Positions 1-6,491 are shown, counted from the stretch's first letter. The stretch: DNA of 8,362 nucleotides from DATKZS01 sp035527835 [NCBI: bacterium] (GCA_035527835.1 DATKZS010000062.1:1-8362); one strand, 5' to 3'. A program made the numbers and translations. Notes: generated by a model not told the origin, from the letters alone.

Positions 1-1
1 T

Positions 2-154
2 TGGGGCATTGTCGCAATACTGGTAATTCTGTGGCTGTTGGGGTTCATAACCCACATCACAGTGGGCGGGATGGCCTGGCTCATCCACCTCCTGCTGGTG
101 GCCGCTATTATCGCGGTTTTGGTCAGGGTCATTCAGGGGAAACGGGCATTCTAA
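2..154 (+). CDS. Small two-helix membrane protein, lmo0937/DUF5670-like (5' end outside window)
   Basis: This frame is open from the window edge to the TAA at 152-154 and gives 50 residues. It reads WGIVAILVILWLLGF, a short polar stretch with glycines (ITHITVGG), a second hydrophobic stretch WLIHLLLVAAIIAVLV and a basic tail RVIQGKRAF. Two hydrophobic helices joined by a TxGG turn, a histidine at the start of helix 2 and a tail ending in (Q/S)GR/K-R are the layout I recall for the roughly 50-residue lmo0937/DUF5670 family. If so, only a few N-terminal residues are missing. The family's biochemical role is unknown; it is common in bacteria, often beside general-stress genes. The frame starting TTG at base 1 is a shadow: its product is hydrophilic and low-complexity. 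Family assignment is from memory. Confidence 0.72.
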   Translation, partial: WGIVAILVILWLLGFITHITVGGMAWLIHLLLVAAIIAVLVRVIQGKRAF

Positions 155-169
155 GAAGCAGTCAGTTTA

Positions 170-200
170 GATACCAAGGCCTGTTTTGATACTTGGTATC
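170..200. repeat. 9-bp inverted repeat after the DUF5670-like gene
   Basis: GATACCAAG at 170-178 and CTTGGTATC at 192-200 are perfect reverse complements around a 13-base spacer. The element lies 15 bases after the stop of the first gene and about 60 bases before the next start codon. No run of T follows it, so an ordinary intrinsic terminator is weakly supported. A bidirectional hairpin or an operator-like dyad for the following gene is equally possible. Confidence 0.4.
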
Positions 201-263
201 ATTTGCCGCGGGACAGCCCGATCGCTTGACGGTCCGGTTGCACCGTAAAGGAGGCGGACGAAC

Positions 264-764
264 ATGAAACGGCTATTTAAGCACAAGGTCTTGGCGCTGG
301 CGTTGCTGGTGGCGTTGACCTTGGCCACCATGAACTGCGGGCTCCTGATGCATCCCGAGCGCAAAGGCCAGAAGGGCGGCAATATTGACAAGTCGGCCCT
401 GGTCATGGATTGCCTGTGGCTGATCGCGGGCGTGATCCCCGGGGTGGTGGCGCTGGTGGTGGATTTCACCACCGGAGGCATTTACGAATCCGGCATGGCC
501 ATGAACATGTCCCCGGGCCAGGCCTTCACCTTCCGCCTGAGAGGCGAGGCCCCCCAGAGCGCCGAGGTCGCGGTCTCGATCCAGGGTCAGGACGGCCGAG
601 TGGTTACGCTGCTCGACCGCAACCTGACCCAGGGTGAAGTGATCGGGGACATGACCCTATCGCTTCCGGCTGACCTCGAAGCCGGCGATTATTCCCTTGC
701 CATGAGCGTGAATAATATCCCCAATGCTCAATGGAGCCTGCACGTAGCTTCGGCGCAAGAATAA
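264..764 (+). CDS. Exported protein of unknown function, probable lipoprotein
   Basis: The product has 166 residues. ATG 264 is well chosen, because AAAGGAGG (247-254) lies 9 bases upstream. The N-terminus is a signal sequence: basic MKRLFKHK, a hydrophobic core to about residue 21, then ATMNCG with Cys25. The -3 to -1 residues T-M-N are a poor lipobox, so lipidation at Cys25 is likely but not certain. Residues 30-75 resemble small lipoproteins I recall from many proteobacteria: a PERKGQKGGNID segment, then a hydrophobic stretch (about 51-67, LWLIAGVIPGVVALVVDF) ending in DFTTGGIY. The remainder (about 80-166) alternates in a beta-strand manner, with an extracytoplasmic character and no catalytic motif. 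It sits between a small stress-type membrane protein and an OmpA-domain protein, which supports an envelope location. Molecular function is unknown. Confidence 0.8.
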   Translation: MKRLFKHKVLALALLVALTLATMNCGLLMHPERKGQKGGNIDKSALVMDCLWLIAGVIPGVVALVVDFTTGGIYESGMAMNMSPGQAFTFRLRGEAPQSAEVAVSIQGQDGRVVTLLDRNLTQGEVIGDMTLSLPADLEAGDYSLAMSVNNIPNAQWSLHVASAQE

Positions 765-830
765 CGCGGGCCTCGAAAAGGCGTCGGTTTGAAAATTATC
801 TAACATGAATTACAGGAAAATTGTGGGGCG

Positions 831-862
831 TCATGCCCCCGACCATCGGGCCGGGGGCATGA
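831..862. repeat. 11-bp perfect hairpin in the leader of the OmpA/vWA gene
   Basis: TCATGCCCCCG (831-841) and CGGGGGCATGA (852-862) pair perfectly around a 10-base loop. The hairpin is very GC-rich, lies 66 bases after the previous stop and ends 53 bases before the ATG at 916. A purine-rich sequence follows in place of a T run, so a classical terminator is doubtful. It could be an mRNA-stabilising or regulatory hairpin of the downstream transcript, or a terminator that does not need a U tract. Confidence 0.5.
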
Positions 863-915
863 TGGAGAGGGCAAGAGCCTGAATCCGACCAACAGACCAA
901 AAAAGGAGAGAGGGA

Positions 916-2001
916 ATGAAAGTACTTAAGACGGTAATGGTAATGGCGGCCGCCGCGGTGTTGCTGGCTACGCTGGGGGCGGGGAAGGCGAGCGCGGCGA
1001 AGTACGACAACTTCGTGCTTCTGGTGGACCAATCGGCGGAGATGGGCAAGACCTACAACCAAAAGAGCATGAACTTCATTGCCCGCGACGTGGCCACGCG
1101 CATCCTCAACAACATCCCGACCGACGCGTCGCTCCAGGGCGCGGTGTACGTTTACGGCGTGATGGCCGCCAAGGACCAAGACAAAATCCAGCGCGTCCAG
1201 ATGTTCGGCACGTTTAACAAGGACAAGTTCCAGCGCGAGTTCGAAAACGAGGCCAAGCCCCAGAAGGGGCCCAGCTCCCTGTCCGTCGCCCTGCGCGAGA
1301 CATATGACGTGTTGAGCAAGGCCTCCGGCCGCAGCGCCGTCATCATCATCTCGGGCGGAAACCTCACCGACACGGGCGAGCCCTCCACCGAGGCCCTCCA
1401 AATGAAGCGCGGCCTGGGCGACAACGTCTGCATCTACACCATCCTGGTCGGCAAGTCCAAACAGGGCGGAAAGTTCCTTAATGAGCTGACTGAAAAGGGC
1501 GGCTGCGGTTTCCCCTATTCCGCGGACAGCCTCAGCAGCGGCCTCCAGGTGCAGAGCTACGTCAAACAGATATTCCAGGGCAGCGTGGGCGATGCCGACA
1601 GTGACGGCGTGCCGGACGGCCAGGACCAGTGCCCGGGCACACTCAAGGGCGCGGGGGTGGACTCCCGCGGATGCTGGGTCCTCAACAACATCAACTTCAA
1701 CTCCGGCAAATCCAACATCAAGCCCATCTACTACAACCAGCTCAACGAGATCGCCTCGATCATGAACGCTAACCCCAACGCCAAGATCCGGATCGAGGGC
1801 CACACTGACTCGGACGGCAGCGACGCCAATAACCAGAGGCTTTCCGAGCAGCGCGCCAACGCGGTCATGCAGTACCTGATCAGCGCCGGCGTGGACTCTT
1901 CCCGCCTCCAAGCGGTGGGCAAGGGCGAGACCTCACCGGTGGCCAGCAACGCCACCCCGCAGGGCAAGGCGCTGAACCGCAGGATCGAGTTCACGATGTA
2001 A
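916..2001 (+). CDS. Secreted vWA-like / TSP type 3 / OmpA-domain peptidoglycan-binding protein
   Basis: The product has 361 residues. The start is supported by AAGGAG at 903-908, 7 bases before ATG 916. Residues 1-27 form a Sec signal peptide, with cleavage expected after ASA (25-27). Residues about 30-220 read as a von Willebrand A-like fold: strand FVLLVDQSAEM, central strand AVIIISGGNLTD, and VCIYTILVG. The metal site is non-standard: D38-Q-S40-A-E42 in place of DxSxS. A calcium-type thrombospondin 3 repeat follows (about 226-242, DADSDGVPDGQDQCPGT), then Cys253, possibly disulfide-bonded to Cys239. Residues about 256-361 are an OmpA C-terminal domain with GHTD (Asp298) and SEQRA (Arg313), the pair that grips diaminopimelate in peptidoglycan. 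There is no N-terminal beta-barrel, so the protein is probably periplasmic or surface-attached and tethered to the wall, with the vWA-like domain binding another protein. It stands alone with its own leader. Confidence 0.9.
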   Translation: MKVLKTVMVMAAAAVLLATLGAGKASAAKYDNFVLLVDQSAEMGKTYNQKSMNFIARDVATRILNNIPTDASLQGAVYVYGVMAAKDQDKIQRVQMFGTFNKDKFQREFENEAKPQKGPSSLSVALRETYDVLSKASGRSAVIIISGGNLTDTGEPSTEALQMKRGLGDNVCIYTILVGKSKQGGKFLNELTEKGGCGFPYSADSLSSGLQVQSYVKQIFQGSVGDADSDGVPDGQDQCPGTLKGAGVDSRGCWVLNNINFNSGKSNIKPIYYNQLNEIASIMNANPNAKIRIEGHTDSDGSDANNQRLSEQRANAVMQYLISAGVDSSRLQAVGKGETSPVASNATPQGKALNRRIEFTM

Positions 2002-2016
2002 CGCGGTAATTCGGAC

Positions 2017-2075
2017 TGGGGGGACGGGCACGGGTCAGACCCTTGTTTCCCAAGGGTCTGACCCCATCCCCCAAT
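2017..2075. repeat. REP-like palindrome ending in GGGTCAG/CTGACCC
   Basis: GGGTCAGACCCTTG (2032-2045) and CAAGGGTCTGACCC (2051-2064) are perfect reverse complements around a 5-base loop. Outside this core the flanks pair imperfectly: a G-rich run at about 2018-2023 faces a C-rich run at about 2067-2072. It lies 30 bases after the OmpA-domain gene's stop. It might terminate transcription, but no T tract follows on either strand. The GGGTCAG...CTGACCC ends match the style of the larger palindrome at 8112-8204, which points to a dispersed REP/RAYT-type repeat family. The family identification is inference. Confidence 0.65.
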
Positions 2076-2125
2076 ATAACAGCAAGGCGAAAAAATTGAA
2101 CGCAGAATAAGAATGGAGGCTGGCA

Positions 2126-2377
2126 ATGGGAATTCTATCCTGGATAATAATGGGATTAATCGCCGGTGTGCTCGCAAAATTCGTCATGCCCGGCAAGGAT
2201 CCGGGAGGACTCATTGTTACTATTTTGATAGGAATAGCGGGTGCCTTTGTAGGCGGATTTATCGGGACCTTCTTGGGGCTTGGGACGGTCACGGGATTTA
2301 ATGTAGTGAGTATCTTGCTGGCTATCGGCGGCGCTGTTCTTCTGTTGATATTGTACCGGATGGTCATAAAAAGATAA
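2126..2377 (+). CDS. GlsB/YeaQ/YmgE family stress-response membrane protein
   Basis: The product has 83 residues, the normal length of this family (transglycosylase-associated, PF04226; the old name does not imply enzyme activity). GGAGG at 2114-2118 lies 7 bases before the ATG. Three hydrophobic helices can be read: about 2-21 (ILSWIIMGLIAGVLAKFV), 28-51 (glycine-rich, GLIVTILIGIAGAFVGGFIGTFLG) and 58-80. The family hallmarks are the helix 1 end GLIAGVLAKFVMPGKDPGG and the GAFVGGFIG glycine zipper. Members are small inner-membrane proteins induced by general, acid or envelope stress. The exact role is not established. It lies between the OmpA-domain gene and the M48 protease gene and has its own ribosome-binding site. 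An alternative reading frame from 2113 is a shadow. Confidence 0.9.
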   Translation: MGILSWIIMGLIAGVLAKFVMPGKDPGGLIVTILIGIAGAFVGGFIGTFLGLGTVTGFNVVSILLAIGGAVLLLILYRMVIKR

Positions 2378-2490
2378 ACCTCGATCCGAGTCTAACAAGG
2401 CCGTGGATGAAACTCATCCGCCAGAATTCCCTAAAGTTAGAGCCATTCAATGGCGCCCGACGCTTTGATGAAGGAGGAAAGGAGATAATT

Positions 2491-3366
2491 ATGGAGAGAA
2501 TTAAATCTGATGGGGGAGAGGTCGTGAAGAATTTGACACCATTCTTCATAATTTTGGCGCTCGCGATTTTAGCGTTGACGGTAACGGCCTGCGCCACCTC
2601 CGGCTATAACAAGGGACAGTTCAATCTCATTTCCATCGAGCAGGAGCGGACATTGGGAGACCAACTCAACACCGAAGTTGACGCGGAACTGGCGGCGCAA
2701 GGGATGACCCTTAACAACGCGGAGGTCAACAATTATCTTAACCGGCTCGGCCAGAAGCTGGTCGGAAACGCGCCGGAGGTGGATTTTGAATACACCTTCA
2801 CCGGGGTCAAGACCGACGAGGTCAACGCCTTTGCCATCCCCGGAGGCCATGTTTTCGTCAACACCGGCCTGATTGCCGAGGCCGAGAATGAGGCCGAGTT
2901 GGCTGGCGTGATGGCGCACGAGATCGGGCACGTGGTCGCCCGCCACGGCTCGGAGCGGCTCTCGACCATTCAGGCCGCGTCCCTCGTGGGTAATATCATC
3001 GTAGGCGGCCAGCAACAGTCAAACCAAATGTTGGCGAACCTGGCCGTGCAGATTGTCACTTCCGGCGGCATGCTGGCCTACTCCCGCCATGACGAGAGCG
3101 AGGCCGACCAGATCGGGGCAAAAATTCTTTATGACGCGGGTTATGACCCGTGGGCCATGGTTACATTCTTCAAAAAGCTCCACGATAAAACCGGGGACAT
3201 GACCAAATTCGACGTGTTCCTCTCGACACATCCGGACCCGGCGGACCGCCGCAACGCGACGCGGAGCTACATCAAGACGCTCCCGCCCCGGGAAAACCCG
3301 ATCTCGGACACGCCCGAGTTCAGAAAGGTCCGGGCCATCTGCCAGAAAATCCAATATAACCAATGA
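2491..3366 (+). CDS. M48 family zinc metalloprotease, probable periplasmic lipoprotein (BepA/LoiP-like)
   Basis: The product has 291 residues from ATG 2491, which has GGAG (2481-2484) 6 bases upstream inside a purine-rich stretch. GTG 2524, preceded by GGGGGAG, is a credible alternative that gives a cleaner signal peptide. An ATG at 2407 would add 28 unlikely hydrophilic residues. Residues 13-34 form a lipoprotein signal ending VTAC (Cys34). The M48 core follows: NAFAIPGGHVFVNTGLI (112-128), catalytic HEIGH (143-147) in MAHEIGHVVARHG, and the third zinc ligand in E202-SEAD206 of SRHDESEADQIG. STHPDPADR (245-253) is the usual C-terminal signature. Relatives such as BepA, LoiP and YfgC-type proteins degrade or help fold outer-membrane proteins. 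No TPR domain is present, so it is nearer the short LoiP-like type. It follows the GlsB-like gene by 113 bases, with no obvious terminator between. Confidence 0.92.
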   Translation: MERIKSDGGEVVKNLTPFFIILALAILALTVTACATSGYNKGQFNLISIEQERTLGDQLNTEVDAELAAQGMTLNNAEVNNYLNRLGQKLVGNAPEVDFEYTFTGVKTDEVNAFAIPGGHVFVNTGLIAEAENEAELAGVMAHEIGHVVARHGSERLSTIQAASLVGNIIVGGQQQSNQMLANLAVQIVTSGGMLAYSRHDESEADQIGAKILYDAGYDPWAMVTFFKKLHDKTGDMTKFDVFLSTHPDPADRRNATRSYIKTLPPRENPISDTPEFRKVRAICQKIQYNQ

Positions 3367-3471
3367 AAGAGCGAATGAAAGTTTTGGTTCTCGGCATTAG
3401 CGCGAATTCCGGGGACATCCATGAATGGCACCAACTTAAGATGAACGGCGCGGCAAACGGGAGCTGGAGGC

Positions 3472-3569
3472 GGAGCCGCCGCCGACGAATAGGATGACAG
3501 AGATTGGGGTCAAAGCTTAACTTTCAGTGGCATTATTTCGCCATGACCAGGAAAAAGGACAAAGGAGGG
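3472..3569 (+). repeat. Dispersed leader repeat, copy A (upstream of the AsmA gene)
   Basis: These 98 bases match 5098-5195 without gaps and with 10 differences by eye (about 90% identity). Shared blocks include TAGGATGACAGA, TTGGGGTCAAAGCTTAACTTT, GGCATTATTTCGCCATGACC and GGAAAAAGGACAA. In this copy the right end contains the AAAGGAGG Shine-Dalgarno of the AsmA gene, so the repeat supplies that gene's translation signal. The GGGGTCAAAG block resembles one end of REP/RAYT-type repeats, but no matching second arm is seen here. The gap just upstream (3367-3471) holds no gene I can support. Confidence 0.85.
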
Positions 3570-3578
3570 AAAAGATGA
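3543..3578 (+). other. Possible 11-codon leader ORF overlapping the AsmA start (ATGA)
   Basis: ATG 3543 opens a frame reading MTRKKDKGGKR and stopping at TGA 3576-3578. That stop overlaps the AsmA start codon at 3575 as ATGA, the classical arrangement for translational coupling. The frame contains the AsmA ribosome-binding site. No clear Shine-Dalgarno precedes its own ATG, so translation is uncertain. The equivalent ATG in the second repeat copy (5169) opens a 24-codon frame with the same first residues, MT-KKDKG. Confidence 0.3.
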
Positions 3579-4996
3579 AAAGAGTCATTCTTATCCTTGG
3601 CGCCGCCGGGGCGGTCCTGGTCCTGGCCATCGTCATTTTTATCCTCACCTTCAGCCTCAACGACCGCAAGCCGCGGATCGAGGAGGCGGTTTCCAAGGCC
3701 ATGAAGATGGAGGTCCGCATCAACGGCCAACTGAAGCTCATGCTCTTCCCCCACATCGGCGTCTTGGCGAAAGATCTCCTGATCCAAAACGAGGGGGTGG
3801 ATGTCGGCACGGCCGAAGAAGCGAAGGTGGGATTAAGACTGCTTCCCCTGCTCCGGCGGAAAATCCTCGTCAAGAAAATATGGCTTACGGCCCCCACCTT
3901 CTTCATCACCGTTAACCAAGGCGGGCACTCCAACCTTGAAACCCTGGCGGCCAAGGTCACCGGCCCGGAGACTCCCCGGAGCCCCTTTGAGTTGGAAAAA
4001 CTATTCGTCACCAAGGGGCATCTCCTGTACCGGAATGAGAGGACGGGCCGGCAGGCCGAGGCGACCGAGTGCGACCTGGCGATCCAAAACCTCGCCTCGG
4101 GGGGAGGAGAGTTTTACAGCCACCTTTACCTTGCGGGGAATTTGTCCTGCGGGGAGCTCCGGGTGGAACAACTGCAGTTAACCGGGATCGTGGCGGAAAT
4201 CAAAGCCGGCCAAGGGCTGCTGGAGGCCAACCCGCTCACGTTCCAGATCTTCGGCGGAAACGGCCGGGGGAACATCCAGGGCGTGATGACCGATGAAAGC
4301 CCCAAGTATACAGTTGATTTTGCGATCACCCAAATTGCTTTTGAAGACGTGTTGACGACCTTCCGAAATCAGCCATCTATCCGGGGCCCTCTGGATCTGC
4401 AGGCTCACCTCACGATGCAAGGCAAAACCGGGAAGCAGGCGACGAGGACGGCCCGGGGAAAGGTCACCATCCAGGGGAAAAACCTCCTCCTCGAAACGAC
4501 GGACCTCGACCAGATGCTGGCTAAGTACGAAAAGAGCCAGAACTTCAACCTGGTGGACGTGGGAGCCTTCTTTATAGCGGGTCCGCTGGGCACGTTGCTG
4601 ACCAAGGGCTACAACTTCGGAAGTCTCTACCAGGAATCCCGGGGGGGAACCAGCACCGTCCAAACCCTGGTCTCGGACTGGAAGGTTGATAACGGCGTGG
4701 CCGAGGCGGAAGACGTGGCCCTGGCGACCAAAGAGAACCGGATCGCCCTCACTGGAAAACTTGATTTCGTCAACCAGCAGTTCGACAATGTGACCGTGGC
4801 GGTGCTTGATGAAAAAGGGTGCGCCAGGTTCAGTCAAACCATTCACGGCCCCTTCCGAAATCCCCTCGTTGACCCGGTCAGAACGCTGGAATCCATGGGG
4901 GGACCCATGACCAATCTTTTCAACAAGACCATGAAGTTTCTTCGAGGGGGAGATTGCGAGATATTTTATGCCGGATCGGTGAAACATCCGAAATGA
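3575..4996 (+). CDS. AsmA family protein
   Basis: The product has 473 residues. ATG 3575 is chosen because AAAGGAGG (3561-3568) sits 6 bases before it. A GTG at 3527 would add 16 charged residues and bury that site. Residues 4-28 form one N-terminal transmembrane anchor (ILILGAAGAVLVLAIVIFILTF). Residues about 33-115 show the AsmA N-terminal pattern: IEEAVSKAMKMEVRINGQLKLMLFPHIGVLAKDLLI, then an EEAKVGLRLLPLLRRKILVKKIWLTAP segment. Long beta-rich repeats follow, and the C-terminal domain has FTF-type strands such as LTFQIFGGNGRGNIQG (221-236). The end, FRNPLVDPVRTLE...CEIFYAGSVKHPK, is typical. AsmA-like proteins are inner-membrane anchored, reach across the periplasm, and affect outer-membrane assembly and phospholipid transfer. 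Length is within the range of shorter AsmA proteins. The leader is repeat copy A. Confidence 0.9.
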   Translation: MKRVILILGAAGAVLVLAIVIFILTFSLNDRKPRIEEAVSKAMKMEVRINGQLKLMLFPHIGVLAKDLLIQNEGVDVGTAEEAKVGLRLLPLLRRKILVKKIWLTAPTFFITVNQGGHSNLETLAAKVTGPETPRSPFELEKLFVTKGHLLYRNERTGRQAEATECDLAIQNLASGGGEFYSHLYLAGNLSCGELRVEQLQLTGIVAEIKAGQGLLEANPLTFQIFGGNGRGNIQGVMTDESPKYTVDFAITQIAFEDVLTTFRNQPSIRGPLDLQAHLTMQGKTGKQATRTARGKVTIQGKNLLLETTDLDQMLAKYEKSQNFNLVDVGAFFIAGPLGTLLTKGYNFGSLYQESRGGTSTVQTLVSDWKVDNGVAEAEDVALATKENRIALTGKLDFVNQQFDNVTVAVLDEKGCARFSQTIHGPFRNPLVDPVRTLESMGGPMTNLFNKTMKFLRGGDCEIFYAGSVKHPK

Positions 4997-5016
4997 CTGA
5001 TGGGAGCGGATTTTAA

Positions 5017-5118
5017 TTGACGCCTTTGCCGACGAAACCTGGGAGAGAGGGTCCCCCGAGCAATAGCGCCCGCACCGTCCTCAAGATCGAAGGCGGCGGA
5101 GCCACCGCCGATGAGTAG
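5017..5118 (+). pseudogene. Decayed duplicate of the AI-2E gene's first codons
   Basis: Bases 5028-5079 align without gaps to 5273-5324, the start of the AI-2E coding region, with 39 of 52 identities by eye. The match includes exact GCCGACGAAA and AGAGGGTCCCC blocks at the same spacing. Translated from TTG 5017 it gives LTPLPTKPGREGPPSNSARTV and stops at TAG 5116, against MNQPTKYEQEGPLRDRVRVV in the intact gene; PTK...EGP is shared. After about 5092 the frame runs into repeat copy B. It looks like a relic of a paralogue or an old local duplication 245 bases upstream. There is no reason to think it is expressed. Confidence 0.5.
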
Positions 5119-5195
5119 GATGACAGATCTTGGGGTCAAAGCTTAACTTTAAGGGGCATTATTTCGCCATGACCTGGAAAAAGGACAAGGGAAGG
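5098..5195 (+). repeat. Dispersed leader repeat, copy B (between the AsmA and AI-2E genes)
   Basis: This is the second copy of the 98-base sequence at 3472-3569. Here the right end has changed: the AAAGGAGGG of copy A is AAGGGAAGG, and no gene starts just after it. Instead an ATG at 5169 opens a 24-codon glycine-rich frame ending at TGA 5241-5243, beginning MTWKKDKG and ending GKGHGGGN, with no strong ribosome-binding site. The AI-2E gene starts 69 bases after the repeat. The remaining gap between the AsmA stop (4996) and 5265 contains only the decayed coding relic and this repeat. Confidence 0.85.
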
Positions 5196-5264
5196 CAGGC
5201 TGACCAAGCTGGCTCTGGCAAAGGACACGGTGGAGGCAACTGACCCTGCCACTGAGGCATCCAT

Positions 5265-6491
5265 ATGAATCAGCCGACGAAATATGAGCAAGAGGGTCCC
5301 CTGCGCGATCGCGTGCGCGTCGTCAGCTTCGAACTGGTGCCCAAGACACTGATCACGCTCGTCCTCGTCATCGCCGGGGTCTGGCTGCTGATTCGGCTCT
5401 TGCCGGTTCTGCTCGTGCTCGTCGTGGCTCTTTTGGTGTTTGACATGGTGAGTCCAGCCGTCCGCTGGCTGGAAACGCGGCGCGTCGGTCGCGGCCTCGC
5501 CATCGCGATCGTCTTCACGACCATTTCCGTGGCCGGGCTGCTCATCGCCGCCCTGACGATTCCATCGCTTGTGGAGCAGGCCTCGGCGCTGCTCCAGCAG
5601 GAGCCGGCGCTACGCTCGCACCTGGCGGACTGGCTCGCCGGTTTTCCTCCGAGCGCGCAGCTCGCGAGTTGGCTGCGCAACTTCAAATATGATAGTCCCG
5701 CCAGCGGAGTCGGCGCGTGGGCGTTCGCCTACTCCATGCACGTCTCCGTGGTTGTCGCCTACGGAGTGGGCGCCATCTTCCTCGCACTCTATATGATGAT
5801 CGAACGCGACCAGCTTCGGGGATGGATCTTCGCGGTCGTCCCGCGCTCGCACCATATCCGGCTCTCCCGGATCATGATGAACCTGGAAACCATCGTCGGC
5901 AACTACATCAGGGGACAGGCGCTCACATGCCTGCTCATGGCCGGCTTCACCTTCATCCTGCTGACGGCGTGCGGCGTCAATAACGCGATGATGCTCGCGT
6001 TAATCGCCGGCGCCGCGGACATCCTGCCCTATGTCGGCGTCTTCCTCGCAGTGGCCCCGGCCGTGCTCGCGGCGCTCCCGCGCGGACCGGTCGTCACCGT
6101 TATCGTTCTCCTTTCGATGCTCGCGTACCAGGAGTTTGAGAGCCGCTTCGTCGTGCCCCGGGTCTATGGCAAGATCCTGCGCCTTCCCTCGTCGGTCGTG
6201 CTCTTCGCGCTCCTGGCCGGCTGGACTTTGATGGGCATCCTCGGCGCGCTCCTCGCGCTTCCCGTCGCGGCGGCCATCATGATGCTGCTCGAGGAATTGC
6301 GGGTCCAACTGCCCGGCGAGCAGGAACAAGTGGCGGATGCGGAGCTGCGCGAGGGCGACGACCGAGCCGAGCAAGCATACGAGCGCCGAACCGAGGGTGC
6401 TTCGACGGAACAATCCGCCGCCATTGCCGTCGAGATTTCGGACGATCGGCTGAAGGAGGAAAGGAAAAAAGCGGGCAGCCCTCATAACTGA
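5265..6491 (+). CDS. AI-2E family transporter-type membrane permease (PF01594)
   Basis: The product has 408 residues. ATG 5265 has GAGG (5254-5257) 7 bases upstream. Hydrophobic segments lie at about 28-60 (two helices), 77-100, 160-180, 222-237, 240-272, 275-288 and 308-342. Family motifs are NYIRGQAL (213-220), the ADILPYVGVFLAVAPA stretch (251-266) and EFESRFVVPRVYGKILRLP (290-308), followed by the final hydrophobic block GWTLMGILGALLALPVAA. A soluble loop occupies about 100-150. The last 60 residues are a charged tail rich in E, R, A and Q, unlikely to be membrane-embedded. The family was named after the E. coli AI-2 exporter TqsA, but other members are Na+/H+ antiporters, and the substrate cannot be told here. 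It is rich in GCG and CTC codons compared with the AsmA gene and is preceded by a relic of its own start, which hints at past duplication. Confidence 0.92.
   Translation: MNQPTKYEQEGPLRDRVRVVSFELVPKTLITLVLVIAGVWLLIRLLPVLLVLVVALLVFDMVSPAVRWLETRRVGRGLAIAIVFTTISVAGLLIAALTIPSLVEQASALLQQEPALRSHLADWLAGFPPSAQLASWLRNFKYDSPASGVGAWAFAYSMHVSVVVAYGVGAIFLALYMMIERDQLRGWIFAVVPRSHHIRLSRIMMNLETIVGNYIRGQALTCLLMAGFTFILLTACGVNNAMMLALIAGAADILPYVGVFLAVAPAVLAALPRGPVVTVIVLLSMLAYQEFESRFVVPRVYGKILRLPSSVVLFALLAGWTLMGILGALLALPVAAAIMMLLEELRVQLPGEQEQVADAELREGDDRAEQAYERRTEGASTEQSAAIAVEISDDRLKEERKKAGSPHN

Noticed and set aside
796-1911. Long minus-strand open frame opposite the OmpA-domain gene
   Set aside because: It lies antisense to a gene with clear domains, has biased low-complexity composition rich in V, A, L and G, and is a third-position artefact of high GC.
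2405-2419. GGATGA-AAC-TCATCC mini-hairpin between the GlsB-like and M48 genes
   Set aside because: The stem is only 6 bp and no T run follows, which is too weak to call a terminator or regulatory element.
2407-2490. N-terminal extension of the M48 protease from ATG 2407
   Set aside because: It has no Shine-Dalgarno at 2407, the added residues are hydrophilic and would precede a lipoprotein signal, and strong GGAG signals occur just before 2491 and 2524.
3367-3471. Short open frames and a GAATTCCGGGGACA motif ahead of repeat copy A
   Set aside because: The motif is reminiscent of RAYT-associated repeat ends, but no paired arm is present and the frames are under 20 codons, so it is not reported as a feature.
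4178-4987. Minus-strand open frame of 269 codons opposite the AsmA gene
   Set aside because: It is a shadow of the AsmA coding frame, with no recognisable domain and no separate ribosome-binding site.
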